Of a stretch of DNA of 32,868 nt, positions 1-6,439 are shown in pieces. The stretch is from Elusimicrobiota bacterium (GTDB taxonomy: Bacteria > Elusimicrobiota > Elusimicrobia > Elusimicrobiales > UBA9959), in assembly GCA_009773155.1 (NCBI GenBank), contig WOVA01000038.1:1-32868 (forward strand), written 5' to 3'. Position numbers and translations under genes: made by a program. The notes under the pieces were generated by a model that was given only the letters and a program-made list of their open reading frames with translations, was not told where the DNA came from and did no database searches. Within the stretch, counting starts at the first letter, position 1; the number at the start of each line of letters is the position of its first letter.

Positions 1-1
1 A

Positions 2-628
2 GCTGCTTGGCGTGAAGTTGTCGGTGTAGCCAGAACGGCGGCATTAAAAATTCTCACGTTGCCGACGGGAAACGAGTACGGATCGGTCTGGAACTTTGGG
101 CTAAACAGATACAGGGGGCTGGGCCCCGCCTGCCTCATAGCCTTCGGCGACCCGGCGGAAATATCCAACCGCGCCATAGCGGCCCTGCTCTCCGGCGGCG
201 CGGATGATTTTATTTTCAAGGACATAGACGCCGCGGTGCTGGCGGCCAAGATAAAGGCCTTCCTGCGGCGCGTGGTCCCGCGGCAATACCTTTGCTCCGC
301 CCCCCTGAAGTCCGCCGACGGCCTCATAGCCGTCCATTGCGCGGAACGGCGCGTGACGATACGCAACGGCGGAGGGGACCGCGACCTTTCGGATATAACC
401 CAGAAGGAATTCGAAATACTGGCGCTGCTCCTCTCCAACGAAGGGCGGGTCGTGGCCCGGCAGACGCTCCTGGAGGATATCTGGGCGGGAAAAGCGGAAG
501 AGGTCAACCCGGAGACGGTGGACAAGCACGTGGGGGCGCTCCGGCGCAAACTGGGCAAATACGGCTCCCGCATCCGCACCATCTACGGCTCCGGCTATCT
601 CCTGTCGCGGGGAACGGTGCGGGGATGA
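2..628 (+). CDS. OmpR-type DNA-binding response regulator, 5'-truncated by the window edge
   Basis: The reading frame is open to the left edge. A TTG at 59 could start it, but only the last part of a receiver domain would then remain, so the gene probably begins outside the window. The visible part holds receiver beta4-alpha5 (GADDFIFKD followed by a helix ending FLRR) and a complete winged-helix Trans_reg_C domain (from about LSDITQKEFEILALLL to RTIYGSGYLL), with the expected ETVDKHVGALRRKLG recognition helix. It should bind DNA as the output of a two-component system. The usual Lys-Pro of the receiver is Lys-Asp here. It overlaps the next gene by 4 nt (ATGA), so the cluster is probably translationally coupled. 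The domain call is firm; the target and kinase partner are unknown. Confidence 0.85.
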   Translation, partial: AAWREVVGVARTAALKILTLPTGNEYGSVWNFGLNRYRGLGPACLIAFGDPAEISNRAIAALLSGGADDFIFKDIDAAVLAAKIKAFLRRVVPRQYLCSAPLKSADGLIAVHCAERRVTIRNGGGDRDLSDITQKEFEILALLLSNEGRVVARQTLLEDIWAGKAEEVNPETVDKHVGALRRKLGKYGSRIRTIYGSGYLLSRGTVRG

Positions 629-969
629 ACCTGCTGCTCATAGAGAACAACCCCGAGTTCAGCTCCGTTTTCGAACCATATTTTCAGGAATACGGGCACA
701 CCGTCGTCACGGTCTTCTCGGCGGAGGACGCCGTTCTGGCGGCCGGCACATGGCGGCCGGACGCCGTACTCATAGGCTGCCCGCACCCCGGCCTGCGCCG
801 GACTATCTCCGGCATACGGCGGGAGCCGATCCTGGGGAACCTGCCGCTGATCGTGCTCTCCTGCGATCCCGGCGACCGGGAAGACGGGGTAGCGGCGGTC
901 ATAGACAAGAGCGCGCTCCTTTCGGACATGGAGAAGCAGATCCTGCGCGCCGCGGAGGGCAGGGCGTGA
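625..969 (+). CDS. Degenerate (pseudo-)receiver domain protein
   Basis: A 114-aa protein the size of a single receiver domain, starting at an ATG that overlaps the upstream stop codon. The start MNLLLIENNPEF replaces the acidic pair normally found after beta1 with Glu-Asn. The end of beta3 reads PDAVLIGCP, so Gly51 stands where the phospho-acceptor aspartate should be. Ser79 and Lys95 keep the positions of the conserved Ser/Thr and Lys. The fold therefore looks like a receiver that cannot be phosphorylated in the normal way. It may work as a protein-interaction or phosphorylation-independent module within this cluster. The receiver assignment rests on pattern reading and gene context; similarity is weak. 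Confidence 0.7.
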   Translation: MNLLLIENNPEFSSVFEPYFQEYGHTVVTVFSAEDAVLAAGTWRPDAVLIGCPHPGLRRTISGIRREPILGNLPLIVLSCDPGDREDGVAAVIDKSALLSDMEKQILRAAEGRA

Positions 970-1367
970 AACCGAAGGTGCTGCTGATAGACGATGATTT
1001 TTGCGCCCTGCAGGTAACGGCCCGTTATTTCCGGATGACCGGCTGGACGGTGCGGACGGCCCGCGACGGGAAGGAAGGGTTAAGGATGGCTTTTACCGAC
1101 AGGCCCGATTTTGTTATCGTGGACTATATGATGCCGGTCCTCAACGGCCATGATTTCACCGTCCGCCTGCACGCCGGTCCCTCGACCAGGGAGGTCCCGG
1201 TGCTCATGCTCAGCGGGCGGGATTTAACTCCGGAATTGTCCGCGCTGCTGGAGAGGGACAGCGCCTTTGTGGGTTTCCTGGCCAAACCGGCCAGGTTTTC
1301 GGAAATAGAGGAAAAGCTCCGAAAGACACTGAAAATCGCCGCCATGACCGATAAGGAGACGCCATGA
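966..1367 (+). CDS. Single-domain response regulator (receiver only)
   Basis: A 133-aa receiver starting with GTG at 966, which overlaps the preceding TGA. This start gives MKPKVLLIDDDF with Asp9 and Asp10 in the acidic pocket. The phospho-acceptor is Asp53 in IVDYMMP, followed by Ser83 (MLSGRD) and Lys107 (LAKPAR), so all catalytic residues are present. There is no output domain, so it probably acts by protein contact, like CheY- or Spo0F-type proteins. It is the third of four overlapping regulator genes and its stop overlaps the next ATG by 4 nt. No histidine kinase lies in the window. Confidence 0.85.
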   Translation: MKPKVLLIDDDFCALQVTARYFRMTGWTVRTARDGKEGLRMAFTDRPDFVIVDYMMPVLNGHDFTVRLHAGPSTREVPVLMLSGRDLTPELSALLERDSAFVGFLAKPARFSEIEEKLRKTLKIAAMTDKETP

Positions 1368-1741
1368 AAATTCTTATCGCGGACGACGACCTCAATTTCC
1401 GCACCCTGATAACCGCCGTGATCGCGGAGGGCGGGCATACGCCCCTGCCGGAGGAGAACGGCCGTCTGGCCTGGGAGCGTCTCGAGAAAGAAGGCGCCGA
1501 TATGGCCGTTCTCGACGTCAACATGCCGGAGATGGACGGGTTCGAGCTGCTGAAGCGGATACGCTGCAGCCCGCGACACAAAGGGCTGCCGGTACTGATG
1601 CTGACGATACGGGCTTTCGCCGAAGACCAGGTCTCCGGTTACGACACGGGGGCGGACGACTACCTCACCAAGCCTTTCGACAATGAGATTCTTCTGGCCC
1701 GCATAACGGCCCTGGCCCGCCGCACCGGCCTGGGGACATAA
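1364..1741 (+). CDS. Single-domain response regulator (receiver only)
   Basis: A 125-aa complete receiver with MKILIADDD (Asp7, Asp8, Asp9), phospho-acceptor Asp51 in VLDVNMPEMDG, Thr81 and Lys103 in the canonical GADDYLTKPFD. There is no DNA-binding or enzymatic output domain. It starts inside the stop of the previous gene (ATGA). The last codons and stop are read through GGGGACATAA, which resembles a half-site of the palindromic repeat family seen elsewhere in the window, so the C-terminus may be repeat-derived. It is probably a phospho-relay intermediate working with the neighbouring regulators. Confidence 0.87.
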   Translation: MKILIADDDLNFRTLITAVIAEGGHTPLPEENGRLAWERLEKEGADMAVLDVNMPEMDGFELLKRIRCSPRHKGLPVLMLTIRAFAEDQVSGYDTGADDYLTKPFDNEILLARITALARRTGLGT

Positions 1742-1756
1742 ACCCCATTTTTTTCC

Positions 1757-1762
1757 TAAAAT
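1757..1762 (+). promoter_or_regulatory. Putative -10 box of a leaderless promoter for the glutaredoxin-like gene
   Basis: TAAAAT lies 6 nt before the ATG at 1769 and no Shine-Dalgarno is visible. A GGGACA that could serve as a weak -35 lies 18 nt upstream (1733-1738). The same hexamer-to-ATG spacing recurs at other genes in the window. Confidence 0.45.
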
Positions 1763-1768
1763 AGCGGT

Positions 1769-2035
1769 ATGGTTAAAAAAGTGAAGGTTTACGCGCTGAG
1801 TACCTGCGGCTGGTGCCGCAAGACCACCGAGTGGCTCAAGAAGAACAATATCAGGGCCGAGGTGATCTACACCGACAGGATAGAGGACCCGGCCGAGAAG
1901 GAAAAGCTCTCCGCGGAAGCCAGGGCCAAGGCCGGCAGGCTCACTTTCCCTACCGTGGTCATCTGCGACGCCAGCGACGAATGCGTCATCACCGGCTACG
2001 ATCCCGCGGAGATGGAAAGGAAGCTGCTTAAATGA
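1769..2035 (+). CDS. Glutaredoxin/thioredoxin-fold thiol oxidoreductase
   Basis: An 88-aa protein with a thioredoxin fold. It starts MVKKVKVYAL, followed by an active-site CGWC (Cys13, Cys16) and a TFPTVVI segment carrying the cis-proline Pro61. Length and pattern fit small glutaredoxin-like or NrdH-like proteins that shuttle electrons to target disulfides in the cytoplasm. It overlaps the FTR-like gene by 4 nt, which suggests that gene product is its reductase partner instead of glutathione or NADPH-thioredoxin reductase. It is probably transcribed from its own promoter just upstream (see 1757). The pairing with the FTR-like protein is inferred from context. Confidence 0.82.
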   Translation: MVKKVKVYALSTCGWCRKTTEWLKKNNIRAEVIYTDRIEDPAEKEKLSAEARAKAGRLTFPTVVICDASDECVITGYDPAEMERKLLK

Positions 2036-2559
2036 ACGGGGAAGAGCTTAAGACCCAGGCCGCCGCCCTGCGCGACAAGCTCGACCGCGAGGCCCGCGAA
2101 GGCGGCTACATACTCAACCCCGACGCCGACATGACCGGCTTCCTCTGCGAGGGCCTGGTCCGCAATATCGAGCGCTACGGCTACATGGCCTGCCCCTGCC
2201 GCCTCGCCTCCGGCGAACGCGGGGAAGACCTCGACATCATCTGCCCCTGCGACTACCGCGACCCCGACCTGGCCGAATACGGCGCCTGCTTCTGCGCGCT
2301 CTACGTGGACGCCGACATCGCCTCGGGCAAAAAAGAGGCCCGCAGCGTGCCGGAACGCCGCCCGGACGAGAAAGAACGCGCGGCCGCGCGCGGGGCGGAA
2401 GCAGGCCCCTCCCCGGAAAAGAACGCGCCGGCGCGTGCCGGCGGCATAAAAGTGTGGAGATGCAAGGTATGCGGCTATCTCTGCGCCCGCTCCGAGCCGC
2501 CGCTTAAATGCCCGGTCTGCAAAGCCGATAAGGACCGCTTCGAAGAATTCACTTTTTAG
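2032..2559 (+). CDS. Ferredoxin:thioredoxin reductase catalytic-subunit-like protein with C-terminal rubredoxin-like domain
   Basis: A 175-aa protein. Residues 1 to about 98 match the FTR beta subunit, with Cys39 and the three signature pairs CPC (54, 56), CPC (71, 73) and CFC (86, 88). By family knowledge Cys56 and Cys88 should form the redox disulfide, and 54, 71, 73 and 86 should hold a [4Fe-4S] cluster. A charged low-complexity linker (about 99-138) leads to a small rubredoxin-like domain with CKVC (144, 147), Cys151 and CPVC (160, 163). This fusion would let electrons pass from a rubredoxin-type iron to the FTR cluster and on to the overlapping glutaredoxin-like protein. The stop codon lies inside the target-site duplication of the adjacent mobile element. 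Confidence 0.88.
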   Translation: MNGEELKTQAAALRDKLDREAREGGYILNPDADMTGFLCEGLVRNIERYGYMACPCRLASGERGEDLDIICPCDYRDPDLAEYGACFCALYVDADIASGKKEARSVPERRPDEKERAAARGAEAGPSPEKNAPARAGGIKVWRCKVCGYLCARSEPPLKCPVCKADKDRFEEFTF

Positions 2560-2747
2560 TAGGCATATCCTATTGAGCGGCCTTAATCATTACGCGATAA
2601 GGCATCGGTTCTCTCCCAACGCACTGCTGGATCAGCCGACATGACTCCTCGGTTCGAAACCAATGCTCAAATTCGAGCAAGGCGCCAGGAAATTCTTTTG
2701 CCACCAGTATATTTTACCAATTTGGGCCGCTCAATAGGATATGCCTA
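2560..2747. mobile_element. MITE-like non-autonomous element, 188 bp, 23-bp perfect terminal inverted repeats
   Basis: The left end begins TAGGCATATCC and is repeated as an exact inverted copy at the right end (2560-2582 and 2725-2747). The flanks carry an 8-bp direct duplication CTTTTTAG (2552-2559 and 2748-2755). The interior is AT-richer than the surroundings and has no credible ORF. Size, terminal repeats and duplication are what a cut-and-paste transposon derivative leaves. The duplicated target contains the TAG stop of the FTR-like gene, so that protein is unchanged. Confidence 0.85.
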
Positions 2748-2784
2748 CTTTTTAGCGTCTCGCCCCGCCGCCTTGCCCTTCTGA

Positions 2785-2922
2785 AGCTTGAAGACCGGCC
2801 ATATCCGTATGGTCCCGTCGGGCGAAAAGGCCGCCGGCCCCGACCGGGCCGCCGATTTCACGCCGGACAAGGCCAAAGCCGCCTGGCTCACCGCCCTGGA
2901 TAATTCGGCGGGTCAAAAGTAA
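2785..2922 (+). pseudogene. Possible gene remnant or small ORF
   Basis: After an in-frame TGA at 2782 the frame stays open to TAA at 2920-2922. An ATG at 2809 would give a 37-residue peptide ending DNSAGQK. Composition resembles coding DNA (an amphipathic Ala/Lys-rich stretch), but there is no ribosome site and I recognise no family. It could be the decayed 3' end of a gene that once followed the FTR-like gene. Low confidence that it is expressed. Confidence 0.25.
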
Positions 2923-2951
2923 AGACCTGACGAACGCGCTTCAGGGAATTA

Positions 2952-2980
2952 TTGCGGGCACGGGGCTTTGGGTGTATAAT
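2952..2980 (+). promoter_or_regulatory. Sigma-70-type promoter, probably giving a leaderless transcript
   Basis: TTGCGG (2952-2957), a 17-nt spacer and a perfect TATAAT (2975-2980). The expected transcription start falls on or next to the ATG at 2987. Confidence 0.6.
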
Positions 2981-2986
2981 GATTGG

Positions 2987-3313
2987 ATGAGCAAAGGTCT
3001 GCAGCCGGCCTCCCCGGCGCAAAGAAAAAGGCACGAGGAAGTTATAGAGCCCGAGGTAGTTTACGACGGTTTCGCCCGCCGGGAGAAGCCCTCGCCCGAC
3101 GGCGGCGGCTTCCTGACGAGGATGAGGTTCCTGGCCTCCGGGGCGCTGATAATAGCCGGCATGGTCCTGCTGGTCCCCGGCGTTCTCCTGAGCGCCAGCC
3201 TGATAGGCGCGCTGATCGGCGTGCCGCTGATGCTGGCCGGCGGCGCGCTGCTCTTCGCCGGGATCAGTATAGGCGCCGGCAAGTTCAACGTAAAGACTTT
3301 CCACAAACGCTAG
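2987..3313 (+). CDS. Small hypothetical membrane protein
   Basis: A 108-aa protein. Residues 1 to about 46 are polar and charged (SKGLQPASPAQRKRHEE) and should be cytoplasmic. Two hydrophobic segments follow (FLASGALIIAGMVLLVPGVL and a second Leu/Gly/Ala-rich one), separated by a short turn, with a basic tail FNVKTFHKR. The frame could also open at a GTG at 2972, but that codon lies inside the promoter, so the ATG at 2987 next to the predicted transcription start is preferred. The TAG stop overlaps a REP-like repeat. I do not recognise a family. It is likely a two-helix inner-membrane protein transcribed alone. Confidence 0.65.
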   Translation: MSKGLQPASPAQRKRHEEVIEPEVVYDGFARREKPSPDGGGFLTRMRFLASGALIIAGMVLLVPGVLLSASLIGALIGVPLMLAGGALLFAGISIGAGKFNVKTFHKR

Positions 3314-3345
3314 GCCGTCTGAGACGCATAGCGCCCGTTACGGCA
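3313..3345. repeat. REP-like imperfect palindrome, copy A
   Basis: A 33-nt sequence beginning GGCCGTCTGA with a CGCATAGCGC centre and ending TACGGCA. It matches 28 of 33 positions of a second copy at 21759-21791 and can fold into an imperfect hairpin (GCCGT/ACGGC outer pairs, CGC-ATA-GCG inner). It lies between two convergent genes and could also act as a transcript end. Confidence 0.6.
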
Positions 3346-3355
3346 CAGGCATAGC

Positions 3356-4255
3356 CTAGAAGTCGCCCAGCAGCACCTGCTCCAGGCACAGTTCCACACC
3401 CGTCCGCTCTCTTACCCGCTCGCGGACTTCGTCCATCAGACCTTTTATGTCGGCGGCGGTGGCGCCGCCGGTATTTACTATGAAGCCGGCGTGCTTCTCC
3501 GAGACGGCGGCCCCGCCCCGGGCCAGCCCTTTCAGCCCGCAGGCGTCTATGAGGCGCGAAGCGTAATCGCCCTGCGGCCGGCGGAAGACGCTGCCGGCCG
3601 AGGGCAGGTCCAGCGGCTGACCCGCCGCGCGCGCCGCCAGTATCCTGGCGCGCTCGGCCTCCAGCCCCTCCGCCCCGGCCCTGGCGAGTTTGAAAGTAGC
3701 GCTCAGCACGGTCAGTCCGGCCAGGCCCGGCACGGAGCGGTAGGACCAGCGCAGGTCGCCGCGCATAAGAACGCGCCTCTCCCCCGCGCCATCCGCCACC
3801 TCGGCGGACTCGAATGTGTCGAAAGTTTCCTGGCCATAGGCGCCGGCGTTCATCCGCACGGCCCCGCCGACGGTGCCGGGTATGCCCGAAGTCCGCTCAA
3901 GCCCCTCCAGGCCCGCCTCGCAGGCGGCGCGCACCGCGTTGTCCCAGGGCTCCCCGGCGGCGAGCCTCAGCGTCGTTCCTTCGACGGCCAGCCCCCTCAG
4001 TCCGGCGGTTGAGAGGGCAAGCCCCGGCAGTCCCCTGTCACCCACCAGCACATTTGTCATGGCGCCCAGCACGGTGACCGGCACGCCGAGGGAAGAGGCC
4101 AGGCGCAGCAGGCCCGACAATTCGTCGGCGGAACCCGGCAGGGCCAGCGCCTCGAACGGACCCCCGGCACGGTAGGAGGCCCTGGCGGCGGAAGGCTCGC
4201 CGGCCAGCACGGGGAAGGCCGCCCCCTCTTTTAATTTCTCAAGCCAGGCTGCCAT
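3356..4255 (-). CDS. murB: UDP-N-acetylenolpyruvoylglucosamine reductase (MurB)
   Basis: A 299-aa flavoprotein for the second committed step of peptidoglycan precursor synthesis (reduction of the enolpyruvyl ether to UDP-MurNAc with NADPH) in the cytoplasm. Visible family features are YRAGGPFEAL near the N-terminus, the FAD-binding segment LGAMTNVLVGDRGLPG (usually GSGSNLL), GIPGTVGGAVRMNAGAYG, the SAGSVFRRP motif with the catalytic serine, KHAGFIVN, and a C-terminal GVELCLEQVLLG carrying the catalytic glutamate. An ATG at 4294 would lengthen it by 13 residues, but those codons come from the repeat at 4277-4303. The ATG at 4255 gives the usual N-terminal length. It is co-directional with rocD. 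Confidence 0.9.
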   Translation of the reverse strand: MAAWLEKLKEGAAFPVLAGEPSAARASYRAGGPFEALALPGSADELSGLLRLASSLGVPVTVLGAMTNVLVGDRGLPGLALSTAGLRGLAVEGTTLRLAAGEPWDNAVRAACEAGLEGLERTSGIPGTVGGAVRMNAGAYGQETFDTFESAEVADGAGERRVLMRGDLRWSYRSVPGLAGLTVLSATFKLARAGAEGLEAERARILAARAAGQPLDLPSAGSVFRRPQGDYASRLIDACGLKGLARGGAAVSEKHAGFIVNTGGATAADIKGLMDEVRERVRERTGVELCLEQVLLGDF

Positions 4256-4276
4256 TTTTCTGAAGCCCCGGCGCCC

Positions 4277-4303
4277 GGGGACACCATGCCGCATGGTGTC
4301 CCC
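4277..4303. repeat. GGGGACA/TGTCCCC palindrome
   Basis: A 27-nt perfect hairpin with 12-bp arms (GGGGACACCATG / CATGGTGTCCCC) and a 3-nt loop, in the short gap between rocD and murB. It belongs to the dispersed palindrome family found at several other places here. An alternative murB ATG lies in it. Confidence 0.8.
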
Positions 4304-4313
4304 GGACAGGAGG

Positions 4314-5537
4314 TTAAGCCGCCCGCTTCTTTTTGAGCACTTTCTTTATCCGCTTGAAGGCCCAGTCCACTTCCTTCTGGGTGATGACCAGCGGCGGGGC
4401 TAAGCGTATGACCAGGTCATGGGTCTCTTTGCAGAGCAGGCCCAGGCCCATCAGTTCCTCGCAGAAGGGGCGCGCTTTGGTATTGAGCTCGACGCCGATG
4501 AGCAGGCCCTTGCCGCGCACTTCCTTGATGTAGGGGCTCTTTATGGAGCGCAGCTTCTCCATGAAGTACTCGCCCATCTTATAGGAGTTCTCGACCAGCC
4601 CCTCGTCGACGATGGCCTTGAGGGCCGCGCGCGCGACGGCGCAGGCCAGCGGATTGCCGCCAAAGGTGCTGCCGTGGTCGCCGGGCTTGAAGACGCCCAG
4701 CAGTTCTTTCGACGAGACGACGGCCGAGATCGGCAGCACTCCGCCGCCGAGCGCCTTGCCCATGACCAGCATGTCGGGCTTCACGCCGTCGTAGTCGCAG
4801 GCGAACTTCTTGCCCGTGCGGCCGAAGCCGGTCTGTATCTCGTCGGCGACGAACATGACGCGGTTGGCCCGGCAGAGCTCCTGCGCGGCCTTGAGGTAGC
4901 CGGCCGGCGGCACTATGATGCCGGCCTCGCCCTGTATCGGCTCCACCATGAAGGCCACGGTGTTGGGGTTTATCGCGGCCTTGAGCGCCGAAATATCGCC
5001 GTACGGCACGATCTTGAAGCCGGGCGTGAAAGGCCCGAAGCCGTCCTTGTACTGGTTTTCCGTGGACCAGGACACGATGCTTATGGTGCGGCCGTGGAAA
5101 TTATTGCTGACCCCGATTATTTCGGCCTTGTCGGCGGGCACGCCCTTGACCTGGTAGCCCCACTTGCGCACGGCCTTCATGGCCGTCTCGACGGCCTCGG
5201 CGCCGGTGTTCATCGGCAGCGCCATCTCGTAGCCGGTGAACTCGCAGAGCTCCTTGAGGAAGGGGCCGAGCTGGTCGTTGTTGAAGGCGCGCGAGGTCAG
5301 CGTGCACTTCTTCGCCTGGTCGGTCAGGGCCTTGAGCACGCCCGGGTGCCTGTGGCCGTGGTTCAGCGCCGAGTACGCGCTGAGCATGTCCATGTACTTG
5401 TTGCCCTCGGGGTCCTTCACCCAGACGCCCTTGCCCTGCGAGATGACGATCGGGAGCGGGTGGTAGTTGTTGGCGCCGTACTTCCCGGCGACCTCTATGA
5501 GCCTGTGCGATTCGGTGTTGGTCTGATTGGTTTCCAT
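4314..5537 (-). CDS. rocD: Ornithine aminotransferase (ornithine--oxo-acid transaminase)
   Basis: A 407-aa fold-type I PLP enzyme that transfers the delta-amino group of ornithine to 2-oxoglutarate, linking arginine/ornithine catabolism to proline and glutamate. The N-terminal [16 protein letters not shown] followed by [16 protein letters not shown] is characteristic of ornithine aminotransferase as opposed to acetylornithine aminotransferase. Asp232 ([14 protein letters not shown]) should hold the pyridine nitrogen and Lys261 (MGKALGGG) should bind PLP. Length is typical. The ATG has a clear AAGGAGA upstream. It is followed closely by murB and preceded by the barrel protein on the same strand, with no obvious pathway link to either. 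Confidence 0.92.
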   Translation of the reverse strand: METNQTNTESHRLIEVAGKYGANNYHPLPIVISQGKGVWVKDPEGNKYMDMLSAYSALNHGHRHPGVLKALTDQAKKCTLTSRAFNNDQLGPFLKELCEFTGYEMALPMNTGAEAVETAMKAVRKWGYQVKGVPADKAEIIGVSNNFHGRTISIVSWSTENQYKDGFGPFTPGFKIVPYGDISALKAAINPNTVAFMVEPIQGEAGIIVPPAGYLKAAQELCRANRVMFVADEIQTGFGRTGKKFACDYDGVKPDMLVMGKALGGGVLPISAVVSSKELLGVFKPGDHGSTFGGNPLACAVARAALKAIVDEGLVENSYKMGEYFMEKLRSIKSPYIKEVRGKGLLIGVELNTKARPFCEELMGLGLLCKETHDLVIRLAPPLVITQKEVDWAFKRIKKVLKKKRAA

Positions 5538-5558
5538 GTCCGTTCTCCTTGCGGGATA

Positions 5559-6293
5559 TTAGAAGCGCACGCCGAGGCCGGCGGTATAGCCGCCCTCGCC
5601 GTGGAGGATATTGTAAGCGCCGTAGACATAGACCAGCGGCAGCGGCGAGAGCCTGACGCCCAGCGTGTAGCGCGGCTTGGTGACCGTCGCGTCGACGCCG
5701 TTTACGGCCGGGGTGACCGTATTGTTCTGCGCCTCCACGGTGGTGCGGTCGATGCCGACCACGGCGTAGGGCTTTATTATCGGCAGGTCGAAAGAGGCCG
5801 CGGCGCTGAAGGACAGGTGGCTGCCCTTGAAGTAGTCGAAGTCGATGACGTCGTAGAAGGCGCCGACCGAGATGTCGGGGATGAACTTGGTGGCCAGGCC
5901 GCTCTTGAATATCCCGTAGCGGACGCCCGCGCCCATGATGGACAGCCCGCCGTAGGAGACGCCGCGCACGGCGACGTCGAGGTCGGTCAGCGGCAGCCCC
6001 GCCGAAGCCTGCAGCATGGCCACGCCGAAGGCGCCCACGTTGGCCAGGTTCAGTATCGCGTTGTCGGAGCTGGGCTTGGACTGCACCACGGCGGTGGCGT
6101 TGACGTCGAAGCCGGGGAAGCCCAGCGAGCGGCCGGAGTTGAAGTCCATGGCGCCCAGCAGGCCGCCGAGGTCCTTGGCGAAAGGCTTGAGCAAGGTCTG
6201 GCTCGCGTTGTTGTTAAAATTATCGAAGTCGCCGGCCGCGGCCATGCCGGCCGAGAAAGGCAGGAAACAGAGAGCTAATATCAGTTTTTTCAT
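5559..6293 (-). CDS. Predicted outer-membrane beta-barrel protein
   Basis: A 244-aa protein with a classic signal peptide (MKKLILALCFLPFSAGMAAA). The mature part alternates polar and hydrophobic residues in short strands (for example GGLSIMGAGVRYGIF, YTLGVRLSPLPLVYVYGAYN) and ends in GLGVRF with a terminal phenylalanine, as expected for proteins inserted by the Bam machinery. It resembles the small barrel families annotated as DUF6588-like, but I cannot confirm the family. The start has AAGGAG 8 nt upstream. It lies 21 nt before rocD on the same strand, and a GC hairpin with a T-run sits in its leader. Ligand unknown. Confidence 0.75.
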   Translation of the reverse strand: MKKLILALCFLPFSAGMAAAGDFDNFNNNASQTLLKPFAKDLGGLLGAMDFNSGRSLGFPGFDVNATAVVQSKPSSDNAILNLANVGAFGVAMLQASAGLPLTDLDVAVRGVSYGGLSIMGAGVRYGIFKSGLATKFIPDISVGAFYDVIDFDYFKGSHLSFSAAASFDLPIIKPYAVVGIDRTTVEAQNNTVTPAVNGVDATVTKPRYTLGVRLSPLPLVYVYGAYNILHGEGGYTAGLGVRF

Positions 6294-6313
6294 TGGGTAT
6301 CTCCTTATAAGAA

Positions 6314-6330
6314 AAGGCCGTCCGGCCCTT
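6314..6330 (-). terminator. Terminator- or attenuator-like hairpin in the leader of the barrel-protein gene
   Basis: GGCCG-GA-CGGCC arms followed on the minus strand by TTTTCTTAT, immediately before the AAGGAG site of the gene at 5559-6293. It could end readthrough from upstream or attenuate the gene itself. Confidence 0.4.
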
Positions 6331-6368
6331 TCACCTAATTATTACAAATAAAAGCCTATAAATAAAGC

Positions 6369-6388
6369 GAGGCCGCGTTAACGGCCTC
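6369..6388 (-). terminator. Probable intrinsic terminator after the low-complexity protein gene
   Basis: A perfect 7-bp stem GAGGCCG/CGGCCTC with a 6-nt loop, followed on the minus strand by a T-rich stretch. It lies about 50 nt beyond the stop codon at 6440. Confidence 0.5.
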
Positions 6389-6397
6389 TGATAATAT

Positions 6398-6414
6398 GGG
6401 GACATACTGTCCCC
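6398..6414. repeat. Short GGGGACA/TGTCCCC palindrome
   Basis: GGGGACATACTGTCCCC: two 7-nt arms and a 3-nt loop. A minimal member of the dispersed family, lying between two minus-strand genes. Confidence 0.7.
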
Positions 6415-6439
6415 GGATTGCGGATTGCCGGATTACACT

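Noticed and set aside
625-969. Degenerate receiver gene as a pseudogene
   Set aside because: The frame is intact, overlaps both neighbours by the same coupling pattern and keeps the Ser and Lys positions, so it looks functional though not phosphorylatable.
2641-2680. tRNA-like GGTTCGAAACC inside the 188-bp element
   Set aside because: It resembles a T-arm, but no acceptor stem or anticodon arm can be formed around it.
4419-6278. Long plus-strand open frame of 619 codons
   Set aside because: It is antisense to rocD and the barrel-protein gene, has a composition typical of GC-rich shadow frames (His/Val/Ala/Glu/Arg) and no ribosome site or motifs.
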